DNA of 64,000 nucleotides from Cepaea nemoralis (Eukaryota; Mollusca; Gastropoda; Stylommatophora; Helicidae). The stretch spans positions 62,001 to 126,000 of the forward strand of contig JACEFZ010002084.1 in the NCBI GenBank assembly GCA_014155875.1, in the 5' to 3' direction. The position numbers and the translations under genes are program-made. This document shows positions 44,687-56,180 of the stretch, one piece after another (position 1 is the stretch's first letter; every line of letters begins with the position of its first letter). The notes beneath the pieces are model-generated. The model had not been told where the DNA came from, ran no database searches, and was given only the letters and a program-made list of their open reading frames with translations.

Positions 44687-45250
44687 TTCTAATCATAATG
44701 TAGTCAGTTTGGTTTCTCGTTCTATCTCCAGGGTTTTTCCACGTATATAGTTTCCTAGGTTTATGTTGGAAAAAATGTGTTACAAATAATAAGACTGTTT
44801 TCGCCACAAAAGCTGTATCACCAGGTCTCCTTTGTCGTTTCTGTTTCCCATACCATGTTGCCCTACAATCTGCTTATATTTATTTTTTCCAACTTTTGCG
44901 TTCATATCTCCTATTAAAATTAGGACCTCTGATGATTTTACAACTTTCAGTGTTTGTTGTAGGTCTGCATAATATTCTTCGAGCTGTTCACACTATAATC
45001 AGTTGTCGCAGCATACGTCTGAAGAATTACTATGTCGAAAGGTCTTGTCTTAATTTTGAGTAGTAGTATTCTATCTGTATGAGCCCAGAATCCACTAATA
45101 TTGTTCTCTAAATTTCTTTTTACTAAAACTCCTACTCCTATCTCGGGATGATCTCTCCCGAGTTAATGAGTATGTAATCGTCTCTCCTTATAACTTATAT
45201 ATAACTAGCATCAGTTCTACAAGGGACACGCTACTGAACAAACTGAATGC
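44687..45250 (-). pseudogene. RTE-like LINE, endonuclease part
   Basis: On the minus strand, with frameshifts: KIKTRPFDIVILQTYAATTD, then VLILIGDMNAKVGKNK (GDxNAKVG motif), VGQHGMGNRNDKGD, and LYTWKNPGDRTRNQTDYIM (TWxxP...RNQxDY). It is the 5' part of the same copy as 43145-43908 and 41925-42560; the Penelope-like element splits it. Confidence 0.82.
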
Positions 45251-45688
45251 CCATCTAAATCCATCCAGCATTATGTCTCTCTGCTTTTGTCTCTTCTTCC
45301 ACTGATCTTTTCAATTGATGTTTTCTTTCTTCTCATTACTTGACCAAAGAACGTCGTTTGGCTCTGTCACAAAGTATGATTGACATAGAGGAGTGGCTAT
45401 GGTTGTGTCTAGAGCAGTGTTTCCCAACCTTTTTAGTGCTATGCACCACCTAAGCCTTTCTAAAATTCTTATGCCCCCTCTCCCCAACATATACATAATT
45501 TTTAATGTTAAAAAATTGAAATGTTCACTACAGACATTTGAATGATAGGTTTTAGGAAGAAACCACAGGGAAATTATTCAGCAAACACAGTAAGTAAATT
45601 TTCAAAACATATAATGGAGAACTGAAATTCAAGTACAAAATAATTTTAATGAAAGATTGTTCTATATTATTTTAATTATTAGTAATTA

Positions 45689-45964
45689 TTTATTATCTTT
45701 ATTTAGTGAGATCCTTGTGCTTGATGCTTGCTGCAAAGAGATTTTATGTCAGGTTCCAATTTAGTTAACTTCAGTCTCAAGTCTCCCCGTTTTTTTTAAT
45801 ATCCAGCTGATTTTTTTTAGCAGCAAATCATTTATGGCACTAAATCCGCATTCAGCTAAATATGAAGATGGTAACGGTAACAATAGTTCTCTTGCACATG
45901 TGGTTGCATTTGGATATTTGATTTCGGTTTCCTCACAACGCCATCCGTGGCTCCTTTTATATTA
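45689..45964 (-). pseudogene. hAT transposase, C-terminal dimerisation part
   Basis: Minus strand: ATTCARELLLPLPSSYLAEC + GFSAINDLLLKK and, after a frameshift in an A run, LTKLEPDIKSLCSKHQAQ then stop. This is the hATC dimerisation region shared by ZBED/SCAND3-like transposases. Confidence 0.85.
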
Positions 45965-46039
45965 AACTAGCTGACCCGGCCCGGCTTCGCCCAGACCCTG
46001 GTGGGGATCATCTAATTTAATTCATATAAGTAGTCATAT

Positions 46040-46100
46040 AAGCTCCCGTTCCCGACTATCTATCTATCTATCTATCTGTCTGTCTGTCTGTCTGTCTGTA

Positions 46101-46137
<37 letters not shown>

Positions 46138-46340
46138 GACCCGGCCCGGCTTCGCCCAGACCCTGATGGGCAGCATCTCATTTAATTCATATAAGTAGTC
46201 ATATAAGCTCCCGTTCCCGACTATCTATCTGTCTGTCTGTCTGTCTGTCTGACCCGGCCCGGCTTCGCCCAGACCCTGATGGGCAGCATCTCATTTAATT
46301 CATATAAGTAGTCATATAAGCTCCCGTTCCCGACTATCTA

Positions 46341-46380
<40 letters not shown>

Positions 46381-46487
46381 TCTGTCTGTCTGTCTGTCTG
46401 TCTGATCCGGCCCGGCTTCGTCCAGCCTCTGATGGGGAGCATCTCATTTAATTAATATAAGTAGTCATATAAGTTCCCGTTCCCGAC

Positions 46488-46536
<49 letters not shown>

Positions 46537-46640
46537 GTCTGTCTGTCTGTCTATCTGATCCGGCCCGGCTTCGTCCAGCCTCTGATGGGGAGCATCTCAT
46601 TTAATTAATATAAGTAGTCATATAAGTTCCCGTTCCCGAC

Positions 46641-46688
<48 letters not shown>

Positions 46689-46735
46689 CCTCCCTCCCTC
46701 TCTGTCTGTCTGTCTGCCTGTCTGTCTAATAATTT
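46040..46735 (+). repeat. (TCTG)n/(TCTA)n arrays between 100-bp repeat units
   Basis: Five copies of a unit beginning GACCCGGCCCGGCTTCGCCC and ending CCCGTTCCCGACT are separated by 30-80 bp of TCTG/TCTA repeats. Copies fall into two subtypes (CAGACCCTGATGGGCAGC and CAGCCTCTGATGGGGAGC). Confidence 0.92.
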
Positions 46736-46839
46736 ATTGGTTGCAGTTAGAACAACCTTAAATAAACGAAGACCAACTTACAAAAAGCATTAGAAAGAGC
46801 ACTTGAAAGATCTTTACAACAATTAACTTGGGTAAATGG

Positions 46840-47550
46840 AGCGGCGGCAGCAGCAGCAGAAGAAGAAGAAAAAGGAGGAGTAGGAGCTGGGAGGAGGAAG
46901 AGGAAGGTGGAGAAGGGAGGAGGAGGGAGGAAGAGATAGGCGGAGAGAGGAGGAAGAGGGAAGAGGAGGAAGGAGGAGGAGTAGGGAGGAATAGGAGGGA
47001 GGAGGAGGGATTAGGAGGAGGAGAGAGGAGGAGGAGGAAGGAGGAGGAGGAAGAGGGAGGAGGAGGAGGAGGAGGGAGGTAGGAGGAGGAGAGGAGGAGG
47101 AGGAGAGGAGGAGGAGGGAGAAGGCGGAGGGAGGAGGGAGGAGGAGGGAGAGGGAGAAGAAAAGGAGGGAGGAGGATGAAAGGAGGAGGGAGGAGGAGGA
47201 GGAGAGGGAGGAGGAGATAGGAGGAGGAGAGGAGGAGGGAGGAGAAGAGGGAGGAGAGGGAAGGAAGGAGGGAGGAGGGAGAAGGAGGAGAGGAGGAGGA
47301 GGAAAGGAAAGGAGAGAGGAGGAGGAGAGAGGGAGAAGGAGGAGGAGGGATGAGGGGAGGACGTAGTAGGAGGAGGGAGTAGGAGGAGGAGGAGGAAGGA
47401 AGAGGAGTGAGGTAGGAGGAGGAAGAGGGAGGAGAAGAGGAGAGAGGAAGGAGGAGAGGAGGAGGGGAGAAAGAGGGAGGGGAGGGGAAGGGAGAGGGTA
47501 GGAGAGGAGGGGAGGGGAGAGGAGGAGGAGGGAGAGGAGGAGGAGGAGGA
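46840..47550 (+). repeat. 710-bp polypurine GGA/GAG tract
   Basis: Almost pure A/G on the + strand with only isolated T or C. The complementary strand frames of 253 and 267 codons (Ser/Pro/Leu) follow from composition, not selection. Confidence 0.95.
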
Positions 47551-48192
47551 TTATAACGCATATGCCTGTAGATAACTGCAGCAAAACCTGAAAAGGTGGG
47601 TCTGTCTATCTATCTGACCCGGCGTGGCTTCGCCCAGCTCCTGGCAAATTCATACAACAAAGAAAAAAGTTACTTAAAAGAATGTCCTTCCACACACCAT
47701 CCATTATTTTTTAATGAGAACTGTTTTTAATCACCGACATGACTGTAGATAACTCTTTAAGCAGAAAAAGATGAGTTACAATGTTATGCATTGTGCATTA
47801 TTTTTATGAAAACTTTGAAAATGCCTTAAAGATTATATCATTATTTATTACAACTCATATGCCGGTACATAACTATAGAAAAAGAGTTTATAAATCTTTG
47901 AAAACGATGCAACAATATGACTATAAGCTATACAGAAAAGTTATTGAAAGTTTTGCCCCTTGAAATAACTTTTATAGAGTTAAGTCCCTTCGCAATATAG
48001 AAATTATAATAAAAATGAAATATTAAATAATATTAAGTAAGCAGCCGATTTCACACTAAAAGAATATGACAGTTGGCAGCGCGGGAATGAGAGGAAGACG
48101 TGTAGAAAATTTCATCTCAATCGGATGGACCGTTCGCGAACGCATAAAGGACATACATACAGACGGAGATTGCCTTTTATATATAAGATAAA

Positions 48193-48285
48193 GTTTTAAT
48201 TGACTCATCATTTTGCATTTCTGCGAGTTCTTCTTGATACTGCATATTTGAACTATCAGACAAACCCACTAACATTGGCTGCATC
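48193..48285 (-). pseudogene. hAT transposase fragment
   Basis: Minus strand MQPMLVGLSDSSNMQYQEEL + AEMQNDESIKTLS, the segment before the C-terminal region. It joins in frame to DFLTW at 52025 when the LTR-like insertion is removed. Confidence 0.8.
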
Positions 48286-51200
48286 TGTGACGAAATGACT
48301 GCAGATAGTCTGGTCTCTGAGTTACATCCCTTTGATGGGATGGCGAAGGGTTAGTCTCCCTGGAATTAATAACAATAAATAGGGGGTTTCCCCACGAAAG
48401 TAGTGCCTGACGTCACTATTCTGGTTATTTCTAGAGAAATCTAGAATCTCCCCCAGTAAGTGCGTACGTGGTCAAGATCACGCTAGACTCACAATTGCCT
48501 CATGGAACACGGGATGGTCAAACAATCCGTGACGCAGGACTTCTCCGTGGATCATGAAATTCCCTCGGCAAGTGAAGGCATTGTGATGACGCACTTAGCT
48601 GGGCGTGAGCAGTCGCCAGTCGGACCTCAGCGTAGAAAGATCGCAGAAATGTGCTGCTGAAATGTGATGTCAGTGTTCGCAGCCAGAGCGGGACATCAGC
48701 AGATAAGATTGTGATTTCCGAATCACAGGTCAGTTGAATACTTTCTTTATTGTTTAACTGTTGTCCTTGTACCGTGCCTACCTTCCCGAGAGAATTATTC
48801 GCCGCCCGAGATCGTCGTCGCGAAGCGCATAAATCTACTGCCGGCCGTCTGCATTTTTAATTAGCGATTATCGATCGGCTAGGTAATGTGTTGACAGATG
48901 GAGCCAGCCTGCAGAACAGCTGGGAGTGTGTACACAATATGCCGGAACGTGTGTTCTTTCTTGTACTGGCGTAAAACCTTTGTTTGTAGATTGATAGAAT
49001 TATAAACTGTTAGTTTACAAATGATTTGCATGGTTAGTGATATGTATGCTATTATCACTGCTTTGTGCAAGGAAGATTCCTGGTACTTTACCAAGTGTGT
49101 AGCAGTTACGTGTTTGGTTTAGTAATGACACACGCAAGGCAGGTTGTTTGTCATTCATTACGTAGAAATGCTAGATGCTGTTAATAATGATAAGTTAGGA
49201 CTTGTTAATATTGTAGATGTATAATTTGCTTCGTTAGATTATGATTGTAACGTAAATGTTAGATCAGTGGTGGTGATTATTCTTGGAATCAAGGGGTGAT
49301 TCATGGGAAAGGTCAGCAGGTAAGTATTTGCTGTGTAATGATACCAGTACTATTCCTCGTAGGAAGAATGGGGTTACATTTATTGGATAACGGTTGATAG
49401 GAAGTATTTATAAGACCGATTGTCACTGCTTGTTTACCTGTCCGTCCGCTAGTGTGACAGTGCGTGTTCTATCTTGCGTATGTCTAGTCAACCGACTGGG
49501 AAGTAGGCCGGTCCGCCCGACCCGTTAGGTTGCAGGTCCGACCCCAAAGCGATCGTGCTTATCCGATGGTTGAACATACCCGACCGAGAGCGATGCGGCG
49601 TTCTGTAATTCGAGGCCGTTGCGTCTAGGTAGATCCAAGATAGGAACCGAACCGAGTCTGTCTCTATTATTCTACTCTTCCAGAAACCTGACTCTGTTCA
49701 TGGAGTACTTGAGGTACTGCCGTGAAGTAGGAGTAGTATGTAAGGGGAATGATCCCCCAAAAATGAGGAGCTGAGTTGTGGTAGAGGAGAGGCTGGAGGC
49801 CTTGCTACATTGGATGACGTGACCTAAGTCGTCACGGGACAAGATGCACGGGACCCACAGTAGCTGTGGGAAAGTGTATTGGTGGATGGCCACCAAAGCT
49901 GTGCTCGACCGGCACAGAGATGACCGACCAGAATGGAAGGTCAGATAATAAAAGGCAACTCAGGTTCTGGGACAGGGATCCCAGGACAGAGCGATGGCTG
50001 TGATATGAGTTTGTTATTTAAGTTTAACAATTCATGAGTTATCCTTTGTTAATACTATAGTAATGAATTATAAGGAGTATAATTTATTATGGACATATAG
50101 TTATTAATGTGTGTAGTTGATCAATCCATGGGTGAAAGGATTGGTTAATTGGTGAGTATGTGTGGAAGGAGGATTTGTCCGGCTGGGTACCTCCTAGATA
50201 AAGTAATCACTACACCGAAAGGAAGTAGGTGTATTTGTTGATTGATGATGGAAGATGAAACAGGAGTGGACTAGCACCAGGCGCAGGATGCTTTGACAGA
50301 GTCATACAGTCGACTCTGGTGCTAGGGGGCTATCTGTAGCCCAGACGAGCTACTTGACTATGCACAGTTGTACTATTGCTTTCTCTTACATCATCATGCC
50401 TATACATTATAGTTAAGAGTGGATCTATGATGTGATGATCTCATACATATATCTTTATTGTATTATGTAAACTGAGAGGCAGGTGTAATGGTGGAGATGC
50501 AGTTAGCTCTGGTTTAGTTGAGTACTCACACCACCCCCTCCGTGTTTCAGGATTTGTTATTGCTATACCGACGGTGATTCCAGAGTTTAACCATGAGCTC
50601 TAAGGGACCGGCTCATTCCAGTGCCGATCAAGATGATGGTTAAGGCATTACTGGGAGCGGTCATCGGAATCTGCTGAGACCAACGATTGAAAAGTCTGAG
50701 TACCGAATAAGACGGTAGGTCTATGCTATGACCGCCACAGAGAGTCCGACGAGTGTCAACAGATCCCGATAGGATCCAAGACAACAACGTCTGTTGATTC
50801 TAGCCAGTGAAGCACTGGTGGAATTCGAACTCAGTGAGAACTTTGATGATTGCAAGGTAGTGAATTTCAAAGTTGATCGAAGTGATCTCTGTTACCAGTC
50901 ACCAAGGCCTGTTTGTTATGCTTCCGGCCCGGCTGGGTCGTCATGGGACACCTTGTATATTATCATGCTTAAGTGGTGTGTACCTACAAAGGTTTACCTT
51001 AGTGAAGCCGAAACTTGGTCCAGTGACCTAAGACATTGATTTACTTATTGGTGTGAACACCGGAGTGACATGCTTGATAGGGTAGGGATCTACCCCATTC
51101 CGAGTTGTTGAACATTGACATTGTAGGTTAGGATGTGATTGATACCCATCGACCAGGGTAGTTACTTGTGAATTAGTGAAGATCTATGATGCCAAGAGAC

Positions 51201-52024
51201 ATGGGAATAGATGAAGTGTAGTAGTCACCTGATAGACTTTGCAAGTGACATTGTGTTTATGTGGAATAGGTGAAGGGTGGTATTCACCTGTTAGACTGTG
51301 CAAATGACATTGTGGTTATGTGGAGCGAACGCTCATGTTATAGGTGATGTATCAGTGTGTCAGTCACTTATGAGACAGAAGAGCATCCAGGCTCTTGAAC
51401 TTTAGGGTACGGTGCTATACGTACTTGTCTGCAGTTGGGAGACAGCTAGTAGTCTAGTGTCTGCTCAGACTTCATCCGCAGAGTGTGACGGTCATATAGT
51501 AAGACATCAAGGGAGGATCCTTGATCACCAGTGCAGTGTCGGTCAGGCAGTGGTACTACGCTTGATCAGCCCAAGATTTGGATCACTGTAAGAAGAGGGA
51601 ACTTTGGAGAGGCCTCAGACCTTGGAGTTCCTGTCCACTGGAGGTTCCTGGGTGAGTCGTAACCACGACAGGACGACCGCACGAACTATAGTCACAGTCT
51701 CTATGATGAAGAAGAATCATCTCTAGATCTGCTCTTGTACATACTGTCTTATAGTCTGGCTTTCAGCCATCCTTCTATGTGTTGCAGTTGACGTAGTTAT
51801 GAATTAAATTTTTTTCTGTTAGCTTTGACTTTGTGCTGTGGTATGACTTGTGTTTTGTCCGAGCCCCTTGGGGGTAGGAAACCCTAGGTAGGGGAGGGGA
51901 GGTTCAGCTGTCCCGGCTTGTGTGGGGCCTGGTAGATGTGAAGTGCTAGTGAGGTGGTTGGAGCAAAGGCTGGGGATATTTTCTATAGTAGCAAACCAGT
52001 CCAAGCCCCGGCGGTATTGTTACA
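48286..52024 (+). mobile_element. LTR-like element, copy 2, with 1.8-kb GT...AG insert
   Basis: Starts TGTGACGAAATGAC and ends GGCGGTATTGTTACA. It aligns with the reverse complement of 5256-7154 along 1.9 kb, but includes 48729-50550 in addition. It interrupts the hAT transposase gene; ATC is present on both sides (48283-48285, 52025-52027), so any duplication here is short or decayed. No coding sequence. A CRE-like TGACGTCAC lies near 48410 in the 5' part. Confidence 0.75.
48729..50550 (+). other. Candidate intron within LTR-like element
   Basis: Begins GTCAGT right after AATCACAG and ends CTCCGTGTTTCAG just before GATTTGTTATTGC. In copy 1 the same flanks are joined directly (AATCACAG then GATCTGTTATTAC on the minus strand at 6714/6713). 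The limits fit a spliceosomal intron; an unrelated insertion with a 3-bp CAG duplication is the alternative. No coding content. Confidence 0.55.
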
Positions 52025-52734
52025 ATCCAAGTTAGGAAATCAATTTGTTTCAAATCATAAAATCTTTCTTTTAAATCAGCCGATAAAATTTTCAGATGAT
52101 CGACAATAACATGTTTAGCGGTATCAGTCACTTCACAATTTTGGAGCCAATGAAACTTATCAAAATTTTTGTGGTAAATGTATGTCTGACATAATTCAAT
52201 ACAGGTAATGAAACCAAATATCTTCGCTTTTGCATCAACAAGAGTTTTATTTGTTCCTTGAAACTGTTTATTTAATATATTTAGTTTTACAAAGATATCG
52301 GCTAAATAACTCACAAATGCTTCACCATCGACCGTTAACCTTCAGGTTTGTCACTTAAAAAATCACTAAGAGTATGAAATAGTTCCATAAATCTTTTCAA
52401 GCAGTTCCCCTTCGAGAGCCATCTTACTTCAGTGTGAAGTATAAATCTCACACGGTCTTCATTTTGTTCTTCACAAAATAACTTGAAGAGACATTCACAC
52501 TTGACACTAGCATTAACAGCATTAATACACTTTATAACTAAATTTAGTACTTCATTTAGAACAGGAGAAATGTTTTTAGCTACCAGGGTTTCCCTATGAA
52601 TAACACAATGCACAAGAAGCATTTATGGATTCTCATCTTTCATCAATTTTAAGCAACAATTTTCTTCCCCATCATATTAGGAGAACCATCTGCAGCATAA
52701 GATGTTATATTTTTCATTGGTATATTATTATATA
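52025..52734 (-). pseudogene. hAT transposase, central part
   Basis: Minus strand, with stops: SYAADGSPNMMGKK, LVHCVIHRETLVAKNISP, LHTEVRWLSKGNCLKRFMEL, then SYLADIFVKLNILNKQFQGT and FHWLQNCEV. These are the HCxxHR and HTExRWLSxG motifs of ZBED5/SCAND3-like hAT transposases. Confidence 0.9.
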
Positions 52735-53256
<522 letters not shown>

Positions 53257-53261
53257 TTGGA

Positions 53262-53556
53262 AGTAGTGGTGCTTTCTAATTTACAGAACAACAATTCTTC
53301 AGCAAAATCACCTTTATCAATATATCTTACGTAAGTTATAAGTACGGCCTCACTGTCTCTCACAGTTGATTCGCCCATTTGCACCGAGAATTTTCTTGTT
53401 TTCAGCTTTTCAGCAAGTTGTATTTCAATATCCTCGCTCATTTCGTCTATTCTTCTGCTAACAGTATTATTACTTAGTGGCATAGCTTTAAAGTGTTTGA
53501 TTATGTGGTTGCTTCGGGATTTGAAATTTAAATATTGAGCACAACCCACTGCTGGC
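53262..53556 (-). pseudogene. hAT transposase, N-proximal part
   Basis: Minus strand: PLSNNTVSRRIDEMSEDIEI, TRKFSVQMGESTVRDSEAVL, YIDKGDFAEELLFCK. Matches the conserved PLSxxTVxRRIxxMxxDIE region of ZBED5-like hAT proteins. Confidence 0.88.
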
Positions 53557-54069
53557 AACGCCGATCACATTCTGGTATGAACCTAAGGCATATCCACGTC
53601 AATATGGAAGCACTATACTCGAGTTTCGCCCTCATTTGAGCTCTTCAGTAGTGCATATCCCTGACCGGATCCGGAAACAGTCCCGGATCACGCGTGTGAA
53701 GCGGGTGTGTAACCACGCGGCACACACTGGACACACCAAATTATCACAACAGAACATCACAACGCTACCCATCGTAGGCTATGCTCAAGATTGCCCAATC
53801 GCCGCGACCGACGTCCGTCAATCGATGGGACCCGAACGATCAGGACTTCTCACTGGCAAGGAACACCAGGCCTCCTAAATCCAGTGAGCAATAATCAATT
53901 GATTATGTGGTTGCTTCGGGATTTGAAATTTAAATATTGAGCACAACCCACTACTGGCAACGCCGATCACATTCTGGTATGAACCTAAGGCCTATCCACG
54001 TCAATATGGAAGCACTATACTCGAGTTTCGCCCTCATTTGAGCTCTTCAGTAGTGCATATCCCTGACCG
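53497..54069. repeat. 172-bp direct duplication around 234-bp spacer
   Basis: The block TTGATTATGTGGTTGCTTCG...GTGCATATCCCTGACCG occurs at 53497-53665 and again at about 53898-54069 with very few changes. Between them is a CpG-containing segment (53666-53897) unrelated to the hAT gene. Confidence 0.85.
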
Positions 54070-54079
54070 TTAAAGTTAA

Positions 54080-54361
54080 AGTCAAAGTCCGTTAAAGTCT
54101 TTGTCATCTTTTTTCCAGAACCGTTTTAAGAAATGCTGATATTGATGGTTTGATTAAATTCTCCCCTGTAGTATGACTTTTCCAAGATTTAGCGATGAGT
54201 AACGAAATTTGATAACTAGCCTGAAGAGTAAGATTGATAGTTGCATTATGAACAGTAAATAGAGAATTTAATGTTACTCTTTTTTTCAAAATGTTTCTTT
54301 AAAGTTTGAAAGTAATTCAAATCTGAATTAATATGAGCATTATGAGAATGAAAACTTGTCA
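54080..54361 (-). pseudogene. hAT transposase fragment before DDE domain
   Basis: Minus strand: FQTLKKHFEKKSN, then in another frame ASYQISLLIAKSWKSHTTGE and NLIKPSISAFLK, matching the IAKxxKPHTIGExLI segment of this hAT group. Confidence 0.8.
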
Positions 54362-54529
54362 TAACTGCAGACAAGTACGTGTAGCACCGTACCCTAAAGT
54401 TCAAGAGCCTGGATGCTCTTCTGTCTCATAAGTGACTGACACACTGATACATCACCTATAACATGAGCGTTCGCTCCACATAACCACAATGTCATTTGCA
54501 CAGTCTAACAGGTGAATACCACCCTTCGC
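54362..54529 (-). repeat. 168-bp copy of the LTR-like element, inverted
   Basis: Almost identical to the reverse complement of about 51267-51434 inside LTR-like copy 2 (CACCGTACCCTAAAGTTCAA, CATAACATGAGCGTTCGCTC). Neither element end is included. Confidence 0.85.
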
Positions 54530-54700
54530 CTTCAAATATGCCTCAAGAAGACCTCGTTTCATTGATTCGTTGGTCAAGCATTGTCGGCACAAAAGACAAA
54601 AAGGTGACTGTTCATCGTGGACAGTGGGTATGAAACCAACTGTTAAATAATCCTCCGATTACTGACGAATTTTTTCTTCCTTGCACCGCTCATTTCACTA
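54530..54700 (-). pseudogene. hAT transposase BED-finger start
   Basis: Minus strand: frame starts MSGARKKKF, then in another frame LTVGFIPTVHDEQSPFCLLC and NESMKRGLLEAYLK. PFCLLC...NESMK...L fits the Cys-x2-Cys BED finger at the N-terminus. Confidence 0.75.
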
Positions 54701-54798
54701 TGGGCTGAAATAAATAAATATAATATCAATTAAAAACTTAAAAAAATGAACTGGAGTAAACGTAGACTAAAATGCATATTTAAATACTTATGGCACGG

Positions 54799-54829
<31 letters not shown>

Positions 54830-54835
54830 AAATAA
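54799..54835 (+). repeat. C homopolymer followed by A homopolymer
   Basis: About 21 C then about 12 A, inside the hAT 5' region. Confidence 0.95.
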
Positions 54836-55404
54836 TAATACTTTTTCATTTGACAAATTTTTTCTGGAAAATGATACTTCTAGAACTGAAATTAATAAAA
54901 AAAACAAAATTTTAAAAAAATTAAAAAAAAAAATTAAAAAAATTACCAATTGAATTTACATACCATTTATATATCACTCATATTACTTATATTTATAAAT
55001 GTATATATGTATTTAAAACAACGAGACTTTTACAACAATTTAAAGGACGCTTATTTCAAATTAACAACAACGGTGAATGCTGAGAGTTACTGCGCAAGAC
55101 TGCAGAAACTGATATCCCGGCATTAAGCATTTCGCGCCATTCAGAACAAATAACGTGAAATGCTTAGAGCCGACCCAGTATAACCAGTAGTTCATCTCTA
55201 GCGTCTAACAATGAAATCGCGGCTACTAACATGGCGGACAGAAGTTACTTATATTGAACGTTTACCCAGCTCGAGTAGCGACTGAGAGTCGCCATACGGT
55301 TAACTTAAAATCTGGACGAGTCCATTTTCGAATTGCCCCCCCATAACAATCGAATTGCCCCCCTGTGGGGCGTGGGCCCCACGTTGGGAAACACTGGTCT
55401 AGAG

Positions 55405-55899
55405 GATGTCAGTGTGAATGTTGTGTTGAACGACTTACCAACCACGATGCATCAATACCAAACACCAGACTGCGCACATAATACTTTAATTTGAACAACT
55501 GGATACAACATTATTCATCAGGAACGTCCATCATTACATACAGATATATTGCATATGCACAGATTCCATACACGTAGCCTCAAACACCATCGCCGCTGGC
55601 AACCGGACTAAGTCTCCAATACTTAGCCCCAGAATTACAATAACTGAAAAACATAGGGCGGAATTCTCTCTCTAACTCCGGTACCATCCAATTTTTCCTG
55701 ACCGCAGACCTCCACCGTCTGGTCCCAAAACTCAACTGTCCCCGTCAATGTTTTCCACTGTCTTTTAACCCTTTTTTGCAGCCCTCCCCGGGGGAATGCC
55801 CTTTAACCCCGTGAATTTGTTTATGTTGTAGCATTGCTACCCAGGGCGATCACCTCGCCGGTTAGTTCAGGCTAAACACGTTACAGGTTCTTTCTTCTA
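55405..55899. other. Sequence flanking the hAT element, unidentified
   Basis: When the hAT and one TSD copy are removed, a 40-odd codon open frame crosses the junction (45380 to 55490), but no domain is recognised. Confidence 0.35.
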
Positions 55900-55904
55900 G
55901 TTTA

Positions 55905-56090
55905 TATTGGACAGTCAAAGCATTGTTTTGCTGATCCAGCTTCCTGTGCAGCTTGTCGTGTTCCAGATGTATTGTGTTGCCTTTCCTCTGGATTAAACTA
56001 GACAGACCGGGAGAGGGATCATTCTGCAAGGGCAACACATGGTCTCTACAGTTCAGCCCAGGCTGTGGAAAAGAACATTAGCTCGAGAAA
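55905..56090. repeat. Dispersed repeat R1, copy 3
   Basis: Shares GTGTTCCAGATGTATTGTGT, CCTCTGGATTAAACTAGACA and GAGAGGGATCATTCTGCAAG with 25560-25790. On the minus strand the QYIWNTTSC-type frame is open for about 25 codons. Confidence 0.6.
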
Positions 56091-56138
56091 TCCCGAAACA
56101 ACCACATAATCAAATCTTCTCTTGTAAGAAACAGCAGA

Positions 56139-56180
56139 TTGATAGATCATCATCATGCGCTTATAAGCGTAGGCGTTCAT
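56139..56180 (-). pseudogene. End of older LINE, split by the full-length LINE
   Basis: Minus strand MNAYAYKR followed by (GAT)n, the last codons of the copy at 60071-60478. Its first 12 bp are the target-site duplication GTAGGCGTTCAT (plus strand). Confidence 0.75.

Larger units (their letters stand above)
45966..48190 (+). mobile_element. Repeat element with tetranucleotide array
   Basis: Begins TAGCTGACCCGGCCCGGCTT and ends GATTGCCTTTTATATATAAG; near its end are ATTTCATCTCAATCGGATGG + ACCGTTCGCGAACGCATAAA + GGACATACATACAGAC. Such paired end motifs are widespread in animal repeats, but I cannot assign the class safely. The start is amplified into a 700-bp array and a polypurine block lies in the middle, so the body is rearranged. 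It interrupts the hAT gene between the KTLS and FNIKG segments. Confidence 0.65.

Noticed and set aside
46758..47584. Two overlapping 250-270 codon Ser/Pro/Leu frames on the minus strand
   Set aside because: Translation of a polypurine tract in two frames; composition alone keeps them open.
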